The position numbers and the translations under genes were made by a program. The notes beneath the pieces are model-generated. The model was not told where the DNA came from, made no database searches, and saw nothing but the letters and a program-made list of their open reading frames with translations. 64,000 nucleotides of DNA. It comes from Saccharolobus caldissimus (lineage in GTDB: Archaea > Thermoproteota > Thermoprotei_A > Sulfolobales > Sulfolobaceae). How positions within the stretch are numbered: position 1 is the first letter of the stretch; each line of letters begins with the position of its first letter. The stretch lies in contig NZ_AP025226.1 in assembly GCF_020886315.1 (NCBI RefSeq), forward strand, positions 1,514,001 through 1,578,000. The letters are read 5' to 3'. Positions 46,542 to 54,686 of this stretch are shown here, in pieces.

Positions 46542-47287
46542 ATTTTAATCACCTTTGCAAAGCCTCCTCCAGCGGACTCTCTACCCCCGATCTGTAATAT
46601 CTTACCATCTAAGCATGAAATGTCTTGAGTAGCGTAGATATAGAAATGAAGTTTACTCCTACTAGGAAGCATTTCCTCATACCATAATTTAGTCTCATTT
46701 TCTTCAATTCTTATTCTGGGCTGTTTAATAATAATACTGTTAATAATGTTGATAAATTCCTCATCTGGCATTATTAGTATATGCTCGCTAGAAGATATGT
46801 TAAGTGTTGTCTTGATTTCCTTAACTAGTCCTTCCTTATGCATCTCCACATCAATTATGTTATTCTTAAAAATAAGTCTATTTTTCTTTATATCAGTTAT
46901 AGGTTTCTCTATTTCATCCAATCCTTTAGGTGCATTATGAAATTCATAAAATTTCTTAAGCAAGAACTTACTTGTAACGTGGACTATGCCGTATTCTTTA
47001 TCGTAAGTTGGTACTGATAAGAGAAACGCATCACTAATCGTGAGATTATTTATACCCTTTACTTTGACGTATAAATCGTTAATACACTCTATTTTTTCCT
47101 CATTTCTAGCTTCTTTTAAAGCAAGGGCTCCTTTAATTGAAGTTGAATAGATAATCGGAATACCGTAAACGTTCTTCTGTATAGCTCTGTTAATTTCTCC
47201 TTTTCCAAATCCCGTACCTGTTTTTAAGGGAGTAAGCACATATAATAGAAAATGGTGAAGAGTGTAATTGCGGACTGTAAGGCTCAT
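46538..47287 (-). CDS. Cmr4-like Cas7 paralogue with Asn at the catalytic Asp
   Basis: This 249-residue protein aligns with Cmr4 from end to end: LTPLKTGTG, IQKNVYGIPIIYSTSIKGAL, TISDAFLLSVP, LWYEEMLPSRS and LQIGGRESAGGGFAKV. The Asp that cuts target RNA (D26 in Pyrococcus Cmr4, in VDQPIQR) is replaced by Asn 33 (EINRAIQK). It is therefore probably a backbone subunit that does not cut. A second Cmr4 with the Asp is encoded at 50848. It begins the leftward operon with cmr2 and cmr3, 36 bp from divergent csx1. Confidence 0.8.
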   Translation of the reverse strand: MSLTVRNYTLHHFLLYVLTPLKTGTGFGKGEINRAIQKNVYGIPIIYSTSIKGALALKEARNEEKIECINDLYVKVKGINNLTISDAFLLSVPTYDKEYGIVHVTSKFLLKKFYEFHNAPKGLDEIEKPITDIKKNRLIFKNNIIDVEMHKEGLVKEIKTTLNISSSEHILIMPDEEFINIINSIIIKQPRIRIEENETKLWYEEMLPSRSKLHFYIYATQDISCLDGKILQIGGRESAGGGFAKVIKI

Positions 47288-47323
47288 TAACTTTAATTTT
47301 CAATATTTAGTTAATAAAGATTA

Positions 47324-48796
47324 ATGAAAAGAGTGATAATAGTATCATTATGGGGCAACGTAGGAGATTGGAAGAAAACGAAGTATTATATAGATTACAA
47401 CGAAATAAAGTGTAGTAGCACAGAAAAAGTTAACGTTGGTAAGCCTACTAAATCTACTACTGCACTTCTTTATGAGGTTTATAGACAAATTTGCGGTGAA
47501 GAGAACGTTAAGCCAGTGATTATATTGCCTTACTCCTTAATTTTAAATGATGAAAAATTCAGAAAAGAACTCGAAAAAGTTAACAGTTTAGAATTGAGCT
47601 CTAAAGATCTAGAAAAAGGACTTAAGCAGTGGATTGAGGAGCAAGCAAAAAAAGATTATGACGATCTATTACTAAATAATCTTATTAATAATGCCGAATT
47701 CATTTACATAGTAGGTCCTCTTACATACTATAAGACTAGTAATAAATCCTTTAATATGTTAGAACAGCTTGATGAGCAAAAAATAACTAGTGCAGAATCA
47801 AAAATCCTTTTCAGAAAAAGCGAGAAAATACTTAACGTTATTGAGACAATGATAATAAAAGGGTTGTATGAGATCTTAATGAAAAGCAATTCTAATAAAT
47901 ACAGCGAGATAGAGGTAGTAGTTGATGTTACACATGGGTTAAATTTCTACATACCTAGTTTTATAAACGGCGTAAAAATTGCTACTTCACTTTTAGCTGT
48001 GAATAAGATTATACGAAAAGAGGAAATTAAAAAAATATCGATAAGTATTTATGGGAGTTCTCCCGTTTCTAAAGAACCTATAGTTAGCTCAGAAAACATT
48101 TCAGCCAGCATATATAATCTAGCTGATATCATTATAGCTAAGAAGGAAGACGATGTAATGGAAAACCTATCCTTTTCTTTACTTCAATCAGAGATAATGA
48201 ATGAATTATTAACAAGTACGAATTATAAAGCACTAATTAAAAAATATAGGACAATATCCTATTTTTCTATAGGAGTTATTCCATGGGCTATATATTATTC
48301 TAAAAGATCCTCAAATAAAGAACTTTTTGATAAAAATATAGATATACAATTTAAAATTAAAAAGAAAAATAATGATATTTTCATTTCTTATAAAACAAAA
48401 ATTTCCGAGAATAATATAGAAAAAGCTCTAATACTCGAAATATTACTCAGTAAAATTTTAAACGAGATTGAAACTGAGGATGACGGTCAGTGGTTATGTT
48501 GTACATTCGATACTCTTAACTTTTTAGCAGAGAATATTTTAGTTACACCCTATACGGATCTACTTAAAGACCAATTAAATATGGATGAAATAGACAAATT
48601 CTTTGAAAAGGTTAATGAAAAAACCTATCAGAATAAAAACGATAGATTGAAAGAAGAAGTCATGCTTGATCCTTTTCACTGGGACGAATTTAAGAGAAAC
48701 TTTATAGCTCATGCTGGGTTATCTAAAGACAATGTAGGTATTGTGAAAATCTATCTAAAAGATAAGAAAGTCTGTTTAAATAAAAAGCTTGAGTAA
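47324..48796 (+). CDS. csx1: CARF-HEPN ribonuclease Csx1
   Basis: This 490-residue protein has a CARF domain with the ligand motif VVVDVTHGLNFYIP (D201-x-T-H204-G) and a C-terminal HEPN domain with the active-site motif R458-N-F-I-A-H463 (R-x4-H). Csx1 proteins are cyclic-tetraadenylate-activated RNases, fed here by the Cas10 encoded 36 bp away on the other strand. Its end overlaps the end of the convergent unknown gene by 21 bp. Confidence 0.9.
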   Translation: MKRVIIVSLWGNVGDWKKTKYYIDYNEIKCSSTEKVNVGKPTKSTTALLYEVYRQICGEENVKPVIILPYSLILNDEKFRKELEKVNSLELSSKDLEKGLKQWIEEQAKKDYDDLLLNNLINNAEFIYIVGPLTYYKTSNKSFNMLEQLDEQKITSAESKILFRKSEKILNVIETMIIKGLYEILMKSNSNKYSEIEVVVDVTHGLNFYIPSFINGVKIATSLLAVNKIIRKEEIKKISISIYGSSPVSKEPIVSSENISASIYNLADIIIAKKEDDVMENLSFSLLQSEIMNELLTSTNYKALIKKYRTISYFSIGVIPWAIYYSKRSSNKELFDKNIDIQFKIKKKNNDIFISYKTKISENNIEKALILEILLSKILNEIETEDDGQWLCCTFDTLNFLAENILVTPYTDLLKDQLNMDEIDKFFEKVNEKTYQNKNDRLKEEVMLDPFHWDEFKRNFIAHAGLSKDNVGIVKIYLKDKKVCLNKKLE

Positions 48797-49384
48797 ATTT
48801 TCTTTATTTGTAACTAAAACATAATTCTCTCTAACTTCTCTCTCCAATGAGCTTATATCACAGGGGATTAGATTAAACTCTATGTATTTATAAATGTAAT
48901 CCTCAGTTAATATTTCGCATATTAAAGCCTTAACTATGTTATACATCTCGCTTTTCTCGACATCGTCTTTATAAATCTTATTATAAACGTAAACTATCGT
49001 TAATTCTCTCTTATCTTTATACGCATTATAAACATTTCTACCCACTCCAGATACTCTTGAATTCTCTGCGATAAGAGCTTGCTTTACCTTATCCATGATA
49101 TTCTTAAGCATTTCTATATCCTCTTTAACATTGAAAGTTTCCTCCATTTTCTCTGGTTTCCAAAACGCTCTTGTTTTATCTACTACTGCTAAGTCTTCAA
49201 ATATATAATATTCTCTATAATCCTTAGTAGAATAATCCAAAATAACAAAATACTTGTTAGATTCGTATGCTTCACTTCCATCCTTATATCTCTTAACTAG
49301 TTTAAACCCTAATTCAACTAATCTTTTATAAAAAGCCTCCCTGCTAATTGGCTCAACTGAAATCATATTCTCACCTAGCAACAC
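48776..49384 (-). CDS. unknown third gene of the ATPase-nuclease cassette
   Basis: This 202-residue alpha/beta protein begins with a helix-strand unit (ISREAFYKRLVELGFKLVKR ... YFVILDYS) and has no catalytic motif I recognise. It overlaps the PD-(D/E)XK-like gene by 10 bp and is therefore the last gene of a three-gene leftward unit starting with the ATPase. It may be a specificity or immunity subunit. Confidence 0.6.
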   Translation of the reverse strand: MLLGENMISVEPISREAFYKRLVELGFKLVKRYKDGSEAYESNKYFVILDYSTKDYREYYIFEDLAVVDKTRAFWKPEKMEETFNVKEDIEMLKNIMDKVKQALIAENSRVSGVGRNVYNAYKDKRELTIVYVYNKIYKDDVEKSEMYNIVKALICEILTEDYIYKYIEFNLIPCDISSLEREVRENYVLVTNKENLLKLFI

Positions 49385-49983
49385 GGTATATCTAATTTGA
49401 AATTATTATCACATGTTATAGTTTGCTGATTACCTTCACATAGTTCAAATTTCATACTTAAATTTACGTTGTTTATATTTTGTCTTATTGTTCTTAAAAT
49501 TTCCTCTTCTACTTTTTCTGAACCATCCCTAAATTTAGCTTTTCTAATATAATTTAATACTGTATTTTTAAGGACTAGTATAAAATGTACTTTGGTAATA
49601 TGTTTCTCTATACATAATTCTGATATCATTAATAAATTAATAATAGTCTCTGCAGCTAGTTGTTTTATAAAGTCTGAATTAGGATCTAAAAGTTCATTAA
49701 TATTTGGAGTCCAATTAATTTTACATTCTATAATTAAACCAATCACTCTTCTCCCAGTTCTATATAAAATAAACCAATCGGCCATAGATCCCTTATTGCA
49801 AGACTTAACTGTAAGTTCGTTTATCCTAATACTTCTACTACAAATTCCTTTAACAACATCTTGACACTCCTCCCATTCAGGATCCCTAGCTAAGGCCAAA
49901 AAATCGCTATTTTCATCACAGAGTATATTATTGTTAATATTATTACATAATTCTCTATAACAATCGAGTTTGTAGATAACCAC
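49375..49983 (-). CDS. PD-(D/E)XK-like nuclease of the cmr-embedded cassette
   Basis: This 202-residue protein has a restriction-type core: D69 in SMADWFILY, a turn GRRV, then the strand GLIIECKINW with E86-x-K88, followed by a helix with Q108 (IKQLAAETI). This order fits a PD-(D/E)XK nuclease. It also has nine cysteines, several paired (CDE, CSR, CC), which is unusual. It lies 10 bp behind the ATPase gene and overlaps the next one, so it probably works with the ATPase. The nuclease role is inferred. Confidence 0.6.
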   Translation of the reverse strand: MVIYKLDCYRELCNNINNNILCDENSDFLALARDPEWEECQDVVKGICSRSIRINELTVKSCNKGSMADWFILYRTGRRVIGLIIECKINWTPNINELLDPNSDFIKQLAAETIINLLMISELCIEKHITKVHFILVLKNTVLNYIRKAKFRDGSEKVEEEILRTIRQNINNVNLSMKFELCEGNQQTITCDNNFKLDIPCC

Positions 49984-49993
49984 GTTTATTACC

Positions 49994-50809
49994 TCATACT
50001 CTGGTTACAACCTCTAATTCTCTAGATAGTAATGGAGCATCCCTTCTAAGATCGCTTATTTTGTTTACTTTACCTCCAGCTACATAATATACATTAAATC
50101 CTTGTTTGAACGCCCTTACCAATCCAATTGCTGAATGTGTTTCAATTAAGATACTTTTATCTGTTGGTAAATTTTCTATAAAGTTAACAATAAAATCAAC
50201 GTGCAAAGATGCGTCAAAGTCCTCTATTAATCCTATGTCTATTAGATCACTCTTTAATAATTCTATAACGAGGTTAAGTGCAAGGAATCTTTTCTGACCG
50301 TAACTTAAATTCTTAAACGGAATCCACTTTTTATTAATCCTTACACTATCATAATAGAAGTCCTCAAACTCGATATTTTGTTCCGGATCTGAAACGTAAT
50401 CCCGTAAAACTTTACGGAAGATTTCTCCCAGCCTAGCATCAGTAATTATAGTATCAGTGTTAAAGTGCCAGTTATTTAAAAATCGAGTATTACATTCGAC
50501 ATTAAATGCGGTTATATGACAATACTTTATATCTTTAAGTATACCTTTAAGATATCGTGTACTCGGTATTTCGATTACATTATTGTTATAGTATAATTCT
50601 AACTTAGCATTGTCTCCTCTTTTTTCATTATCAGATATTATTAGCTCATCTTTTAAAAATTTAAGTACGGCATTAATAATCGAACTCTTGCCTCCTCCAT
50701 TAGGACCATAAAGTATTACAGGCTTTGATAATTCTATCTCAGCAGACTCTATCCCTAAAAAATCTTTAACGATAATTTTCTCAATCTTTACTGTCATATT
50801 ACTTATCAT
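49994..50809 (-). CDS. SMC/RecF-like ATPase of the cmr-embedded cassette
   Basis: This 271-residue ABC-class ATPase has Walker A GPNGGGKSS (35-43), signature NLSYGQKR (167-174), Walker B IGLIEDFDAS (192-201) and the switch His in ETHSAIG. Only about 120 residues separate Walker A from the signature, with no long coiled coil, so it resembles compact AAA15/AAA21-type ATPases of defence systems rather than Rad50. It is the first gene of a cassette with a nuclease-like and an unknown protein and is divergent from cmr4 with only 38 bp between them. Confidence 0.85.
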   Translation of the reverse strand: MISNMTVKIEKIIVKDFLGIESAEIELSKPVILYGPNGGGKSSIINAVLKFLKDELIISDNEKRGDNAKLELYYNNNVIEIPSTRYLKGILKDIKYCHITAFNVECNTRFLNNWHFNTDTIITDARLGEIFRKVLRDYVSDPEQNIEFEDFYYDSVRINKKWIPFKNLSYGQKRFLALNLVIELLKSDLIDIGLIEDFDASLHVDFIVNFIENLPTDKSILIETHSAIGLVRAFKQGFNVYYVAGGKVNKISDLRRDAPLLSRELEVVTRV

Positions 50810-50847
50810 ATCTTAAAGATTTTTAAGTATTTCATACAATATAATAT

Positions 50848-51636
50848 GTGGACAGTTTATTTTTATTCATATACTCATTAACGCCAGTACACGCTGGTAT
50901 AGGTAGGCAGATAGATGAGTATGTCGACATACCCGTTCAGAGAGATGAGTTTGATATACCAGTTATATGGTCGTCAAGCATAAGGGGATCTTTAGGAAAT
51001 AATTTCCCAAATCTCAAAAAACTGCTGGGTATTAGGGACAATAAATCGTTTTCGGAATCCGAAATTTCAGTCCTAGATGCAAGGTTGTTTCTGATCCCAG
51101 CTAGAACTTTATATGGCATATGGATATATGTAACTTCCCCTCATTTACTCACATACTACTCCATTTATAACGAAATTCTTAATAAAAACTCACCTATAAC
51201 TATTAATCCTATTCCATTAACTACTAATGATAAAACGATTATTTTCGAGAACGATAAGGCTTATATAAATGAGATATTATTTGATAAGGTTAAAGTTGAG
51301 GAGAGTCTGAAAAATCTTTTTAATCTCCTACCAGAGGAGTTAATAAAAAAAGATTTGCCAAAGACTTCAGTATTTGTTACTGACGATAGTGTTGTGAGGG
51401 ATGTTATCAATAGAAGTCTAATAATCCAGTATAGAGTTAAGCTAAAGGAAAATGAAAAAAGTATTGATGAGGGACCTTGGACTGAAGAGTTCATCCCGAT
51501 GTTTACAATATTTGTTAGTGGTATAATATGTAAGAGCAATTGCGAAGCAGTTAAAGAAACTATTAACGGTAAGAGTATAATAATTGGCGGAAAGGAAAGT
51601 TTAGGCAAAAGTCTGGTGAAATTATATGTTAAATGA
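50848..51636 (+). CDS. cmr4: type III-B backbone protein Cmr4 (Cas7)
   Basis: This 262-residue protein has the canonical Cmr4 start LTPVHAGIGRQIDEYVDIPV QRDEFDIPVIWSSSIRGSL with the catalytic Asp (D27 in YVDIPVQRD), then LDARLFLIPARTLYGIWIYV, EEFIPMFT and the glycine loop IIGGKESLGKSLVK. It forms the helical backbone that cuts bound target RNA. It starts the rightward operon cmr4-cmr5-cmr1-cmr6 and overlaps cmr5 by 11 bp. Confidence 0.9.
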   Translation: MDSLFLFIYSLTPVHAGIGRQIDEYVDIPVQRDEFDIPVIWSSSIRGSLGNNFPNLKKLLGIRDNKSFSESEISVLDARLFLIPARTLYGIWIYVTSPHLLTYYSIYNEILNKNSPITINPIPLTTNDKTIIFENDKAYINEILFDKVKVEESLKNLFNLLPEELIKKDLPKTSVFVTDDSVVRDVINRSLIIQYRVKLKENEKSIDEGPWTEEFIPMFTIFVSGIICKSNCEAVKETINGKSIIIGGKESLGKSLVKLYVK

Positions 51637-52072
51637 TCTAATTGTAAACTTCTCCCATGAAATCATCAAATCTATTCTTTCTTTTAATAACAGTGATATA
51701 AATAGATCCTTCAGAGAAAGGTGTAGAACATTGTTAACAAACATATATTATAACGGGCTTTATTACACCTTTCTCTATACATCTGCTAGGTCTAAAGGCT
51801 TAACTTTCTCGTCACTATTAAGTGTATGTGAAGTTTCGTTAGATTCGATTATAGCTAATAAGGAAGATTCAAAACCAGAAGAGATGTCTTATGCATTATA
51901 CGGAGATTACTTAGTTTGCTTACTGTATAAGCTAGGACTAATCCCTCATAATACGTTACAAGATAAGGATGAATTACTTAAAGTACTAAAGGAAAATGAT
52001 CTAACGTTTACTAAAATAACTTATGAGGGGGCTAAGATTATTAAGCTACTAGCAGAGGCAATGATTAAGTGA
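51626..52072 (+). CDS. cmr5: type III-B small subunit Cmr5 (Cas11)
   Basis: This 148-residue all-helical protein lies exactly where the small subunit is expected, between cmr4 and cmr1. It has the Cmr5-like features of an Arg-rich early helix (FRERCRTLLTNIYYNGLYYT) followed by ARSKG. Cmr5 lines the belly of the complex along the target RNA. Assignment rests on position, length and helix content. Confidence 0.78.
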   Translation: MLNDLIVNFSHEIIKSILSFNNSDINRSFRERCRTLLTNIYYNGLYYTFLYTSARSKGLTFSSLLSVCEVSLDSIIANKEDSKPEEMSYALYGDYLVCLLYKLGLIPHNTLQDKDELLKVLKENDLTFTKITYEGAKIIKLLAEAMIK

Positions 52073-52073
52073 G

Positions 52074-53108
52074 GTGAAGCTCTTGATATTATATGTAACA
52101 ATGGTGACTCCTACACATATAGGTTCTTATGAATCTCATATTCTAGATGACATATGGTTCTTAAAACCATCCTCTATTAAAGGAATTGTAAAGTGGTGGG
52201 CTAGAGCAATAATAGGTGGTATTCTATTAGATATGGACATGTTAGATATAGAAATAATAGAAAAATCCCTTTACCAGATAGGATTGGGTTCTAAATTAGG
52301 ACCTTCGAGGGTAATAATTAGGACATTTACGTTAAAACAACCAGATATTAACAGCAAGGATATAAACGTTTATCACAGACTAAAACTCCTTAGTATGGGA
52401 AGAAGAGAGAATAAAGAAGCAAAAGTAAGAGAGTATATGATAGGTGGGGAGTTTGAAATAATTCTAATTAACGATAACTCATTAGTTGATAGGATAACAA
52501 CGCTTTCCCTCATATTAAGCGGTATAGGTAAAGGAAGTAGAAAGGTTTTAGGCAGCATAGATATAACAAGAGTTGTAAACTTCATGATAACCGAACAAAC
52601 ATTAAAGGACTTCATAGAAAAAACTTATGATAAAATTAAAGAGTTTATTCAGAGCAATCTTACGCCTAAAATAATTAAAACTGAATTAGAATTACCCCCA
52701 TTTCCAACTCTTAGTAAGAGAACAGCACAAATAGGCATAATAAGGAATTGTGACCCAGTAAAGTTACATAACTTCGTATTAAAGTCTAGAAGAAAGATCA
52801 GTGCTGAAGACTCATGGATTTTAGGATTACCTAGAGGTAGAGAAACTGGTTTTATAGTAAAGAATAACATTAGAAGGGCATCCTCCATAATATTTACTTA
52901 TCACGACAAATTACCATTTAAAGATACGGAAAAGATAGGAATAGTAAGCATACTTCAATCTGAAGATTTCCCAGATAAGATAATCCATAAAGGTCAAAAG
53001 CATAAAGAACACGAAATAAAAATTGATAATCAAGCAATAAAAAGGGCTGTAGAGAACATCATAAAAGATTTAAATAATACATTTAAGGTAGAGTGGATAT
53101 GGCCTTAA
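52074..53108 (+). CDS. cmr1: type III-B protein Cmr1
   Basis: This 344-residue RAMP (Cas7 group) protein has the Cmr1 hallmark LKPSSIKGIVKWWARAIIGG (S-I-K-G-x-x-x-WW-R) after VTPTHIGSYE, and a later GKGSRKVLGSIDI loop. Cmr1 sits at the 3' end of the crRNA in the complex. Its start follows the cmr5 stop by 1 bp and its end overlaps cmr6. Confidence 0.9.
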   Translation: MKLLILYVTMVTPTHIGSYESHILDDIWFLKPSSIKGIVKWWARAIIGGILLDMDMLDIEIIEKSLYQIGLGSKLGPSRVIIRTFTLKQPDINSKDINVYHRLKLLSMGRRENKEAKVREYMIGGEFEIILINDNSLVDRITTLSLILSGIGKGSRKVLGSIDITRVVNFMITEQTLKDFIEKTYDKIKEFIQSNLTPKIIKTELELPPFPTLSKRTAQIGIIRNCDPVKLHNFVLKSRRKISAEDSWILGLPRGRETGFIVKNNIRRASSIIFTYHDKLPFKDTEKIGIVSILQSEDFPDKIIHKGQKHKEHEIKIDNQAIKRAVENIIKDLNNTFKVEWIWP

Positions 53109-53737
53109 ACATGACAAGTTTAGCGATTAAAACGCTTATAGAGTTCATCGAATCTGATAGAACAATAGAGGAAGCAAGCAAACATATAACTCTCATATTA
53201 TATAAGGAATTTGAATGCAACAAAATCAAGGATTTAATAAATAATGTTACAACTTACGTAAATATCGTTTCTTCCTATTATAATGAGATTCTATCTAAAA
53301 AGAAGTATGTTAGGAATACGTATATAATGACCATTAAGACACCCCTTTTAGTTCACACTCACAATCCATATATGCCCATTAACATTGGGCTTTCTTGGCA
53401 TCCGATCTTTAACCTACCTTACATTCCCAGTACTACTATTAAAGGAGTCCTAAATAGATATTTAGATGAAAAAGACTTAATCATATTAGACTCCTTTCCA
53501 GTCTCATGCAAATTTAGACTAATAATACCCCAGATCATTACACCACACTACGTTAACGAATTTTCAGAACATAAAATTAATCCAACTCCTCTAATATTTC
53601 CCGCTATAGCTCCAGGGGCTGGATTCAATCTAACAATATTTTCAAAGAAAAAAATTGAAAAGGAAGATATAAATAAAGCTCTCTTCTATGGATTAGGTGC
53701 TAAAACCTCTATAGGATACGGAGTTGTGGAAATATAG
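53093..53737 (+). CDS. cmr6: type III-B protein Cmr6
   Basis: This 214-residue RAMP protein has the Cmr6 pattern NIGLSWHPIFNLPYIPSTTI-KGVLNRYL and ends with the loop YGLGAKTSIGYGVVEI. Cmr6 caps the crRNA 3' side of the backbone next to Cmr1. The frame opens at a GTG (53093) inside cmr1; an ATG at 53099 is equally likely. Confidence 0.9.
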   Translation: MDMALNMTSLAIKTLIEFIESDRTIEEASKHITLILYKEFECNKIKDLINNVTTYVNIVSSYYNEILSKKKYVRNTYIMTIKTPLLVHTHNPYMPINIGLSWHPIFNLPYIPSTTIKGVLNRYLDEKDLIILDSFPVSCKFRLIIPQIITPHYVNEFSEHKINPTPLIFPAIAPGAGFNLTIFSKKKIEKEDINKALFYGLGAKTSIGYGVVEI

Positions 53738-53936
53738 GTGTATAAAAACATAAATTAATTAAATTTGATAGTTTAACCTCAATTTTACACACTTAACTGG
53801 AACTGGAAATTAACCTTTATAATACAGCTCTACTAATTGAGTTTTCATTTATAGAGCTTTTGTCTTAGTTTTAGTGATAATTAATGAATAACTCACAACT
53901 GATGCTATTTATTTATTCTTAATTCAAACTATTTTT

Positions 53937-54470
53937 ATGGTAAGATTAGTTGCAACTCTCGGTAAATCACCAGGTGGAATTGCAGAAACCATAAGGAATT
54001 TAACCTCTGGGAAATATGTAGCACCTTTTGAGCCTACAGAAATTAATATCGACGAGGTAATAGTTTTACGAACTAAAGGAACTGATGAAGCATACTACTT
54101 TCTCAAAGCTATTCTTTACTGCTGCCTCAACCTAACTTCTATAAAGGAAATAGTCTTTGACTTTGATGATATTACATCTCCTAAGGATTTTGTTTCAGTT
54201 AGGGAAAAAACTAGGAGTATATTAAAAGCGGGAGATTATCTCGACTTCACTGGAGGAAGAAAGGCTATAAGTTCAGCAACAGTCTTAGCAGCAAGAGATG
54301 CGGGAGCTCATCTAGTTTCCTCAATAATAGACCAGAATGAATACATTCAAATGAATAAAAGATTTGAAGAATTAAAGGATAAGGCTATGAGAGTATATAA
54401 TAAGGGACAGTGCCTAAGTTACTTCTGCGACTTAATCTCACCTAATGCACAGACTATAGTATTTTTCTAA
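53937..54470 (+). CDS. crn1: Crn1-type ring nuclease
   Basis: This 177-residue CARF protein without effector domain resembles Saccharolobus Sso2081/Crn1: VRLVATLGKSPGG with S11, then GDYLDFTGGRKAIS with R108 and K109 at the catalytic ligand site, and SSIIDQNEY. Such enzymes cleave cyclic tetraadenylate and so switch off Csx1. It lies 200 bp after cmr6 with its own spacer. One difference is Lys 10 where relatives have Thr (GTSPGG). Confidence 0.9.
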   Translation: MVRLVATLGKSPGGIAETIRNLTSGKYVAPFEPTEINIDEVIVLRTKGTDEAYYFLKAILYCCLNLTSIKEIVFDFDDITSPKDFVSVREKTRSILKAGDYLDFTGGRKAISSATVLAARDAGAHLVSSIIDQNEYIQMNKRFEELKDKAMRVYNKGQCLSYFCDLISPNAQTIVFF

Positions 54471-54625
54471 AAAACATTAATAATTTCACCTTTATATCCT
54501 TATCTGATCTAGAAAATTTATTATAATATTTATATAAATAGTTATAGGCTTTAATTTTACGATTATGATGACATTGGGTTAAACAATTGACTTAAAATAT
54601 AAATAAAATCTAGGCGTTAAAGTTA

Positions 54626-54662
54626 GGCCTTCATCGTGACTAATAGCCACTCGGCCTCATCG
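54626..54662 (-). ncRNA. compact hairpin element behind the AAA ATPase gene
   Basis: On the minus strand GTGGCT-ATT-AGTCAC forms a tight hairpin (54636-54650), flanked by GGCC on both sides (54626-54629, 54653-54656), and CGATGA occurs twice (54657-54662, 54631-54636) like a C-box pair. No D boxes are seen, so a C/D RNA is not proven. It may be a terminator or small structured RNA. Confidence 0.35.
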
Positions 54663-54686
54663 CTCCTCAGATTTCCAGGGTATTAA

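Noticed and set aside
46538-47287. Reading the Cmr4-like protein as Cmr1 or Cmr6
   Set aside because: Cmr1 and Cmr6 with their own signatures are encoded at 52074 and 53093, and the protein carries Cmr4-type LWYEE-x-x-PS and QIGG-x-ES-x-G-x-GF motifs.
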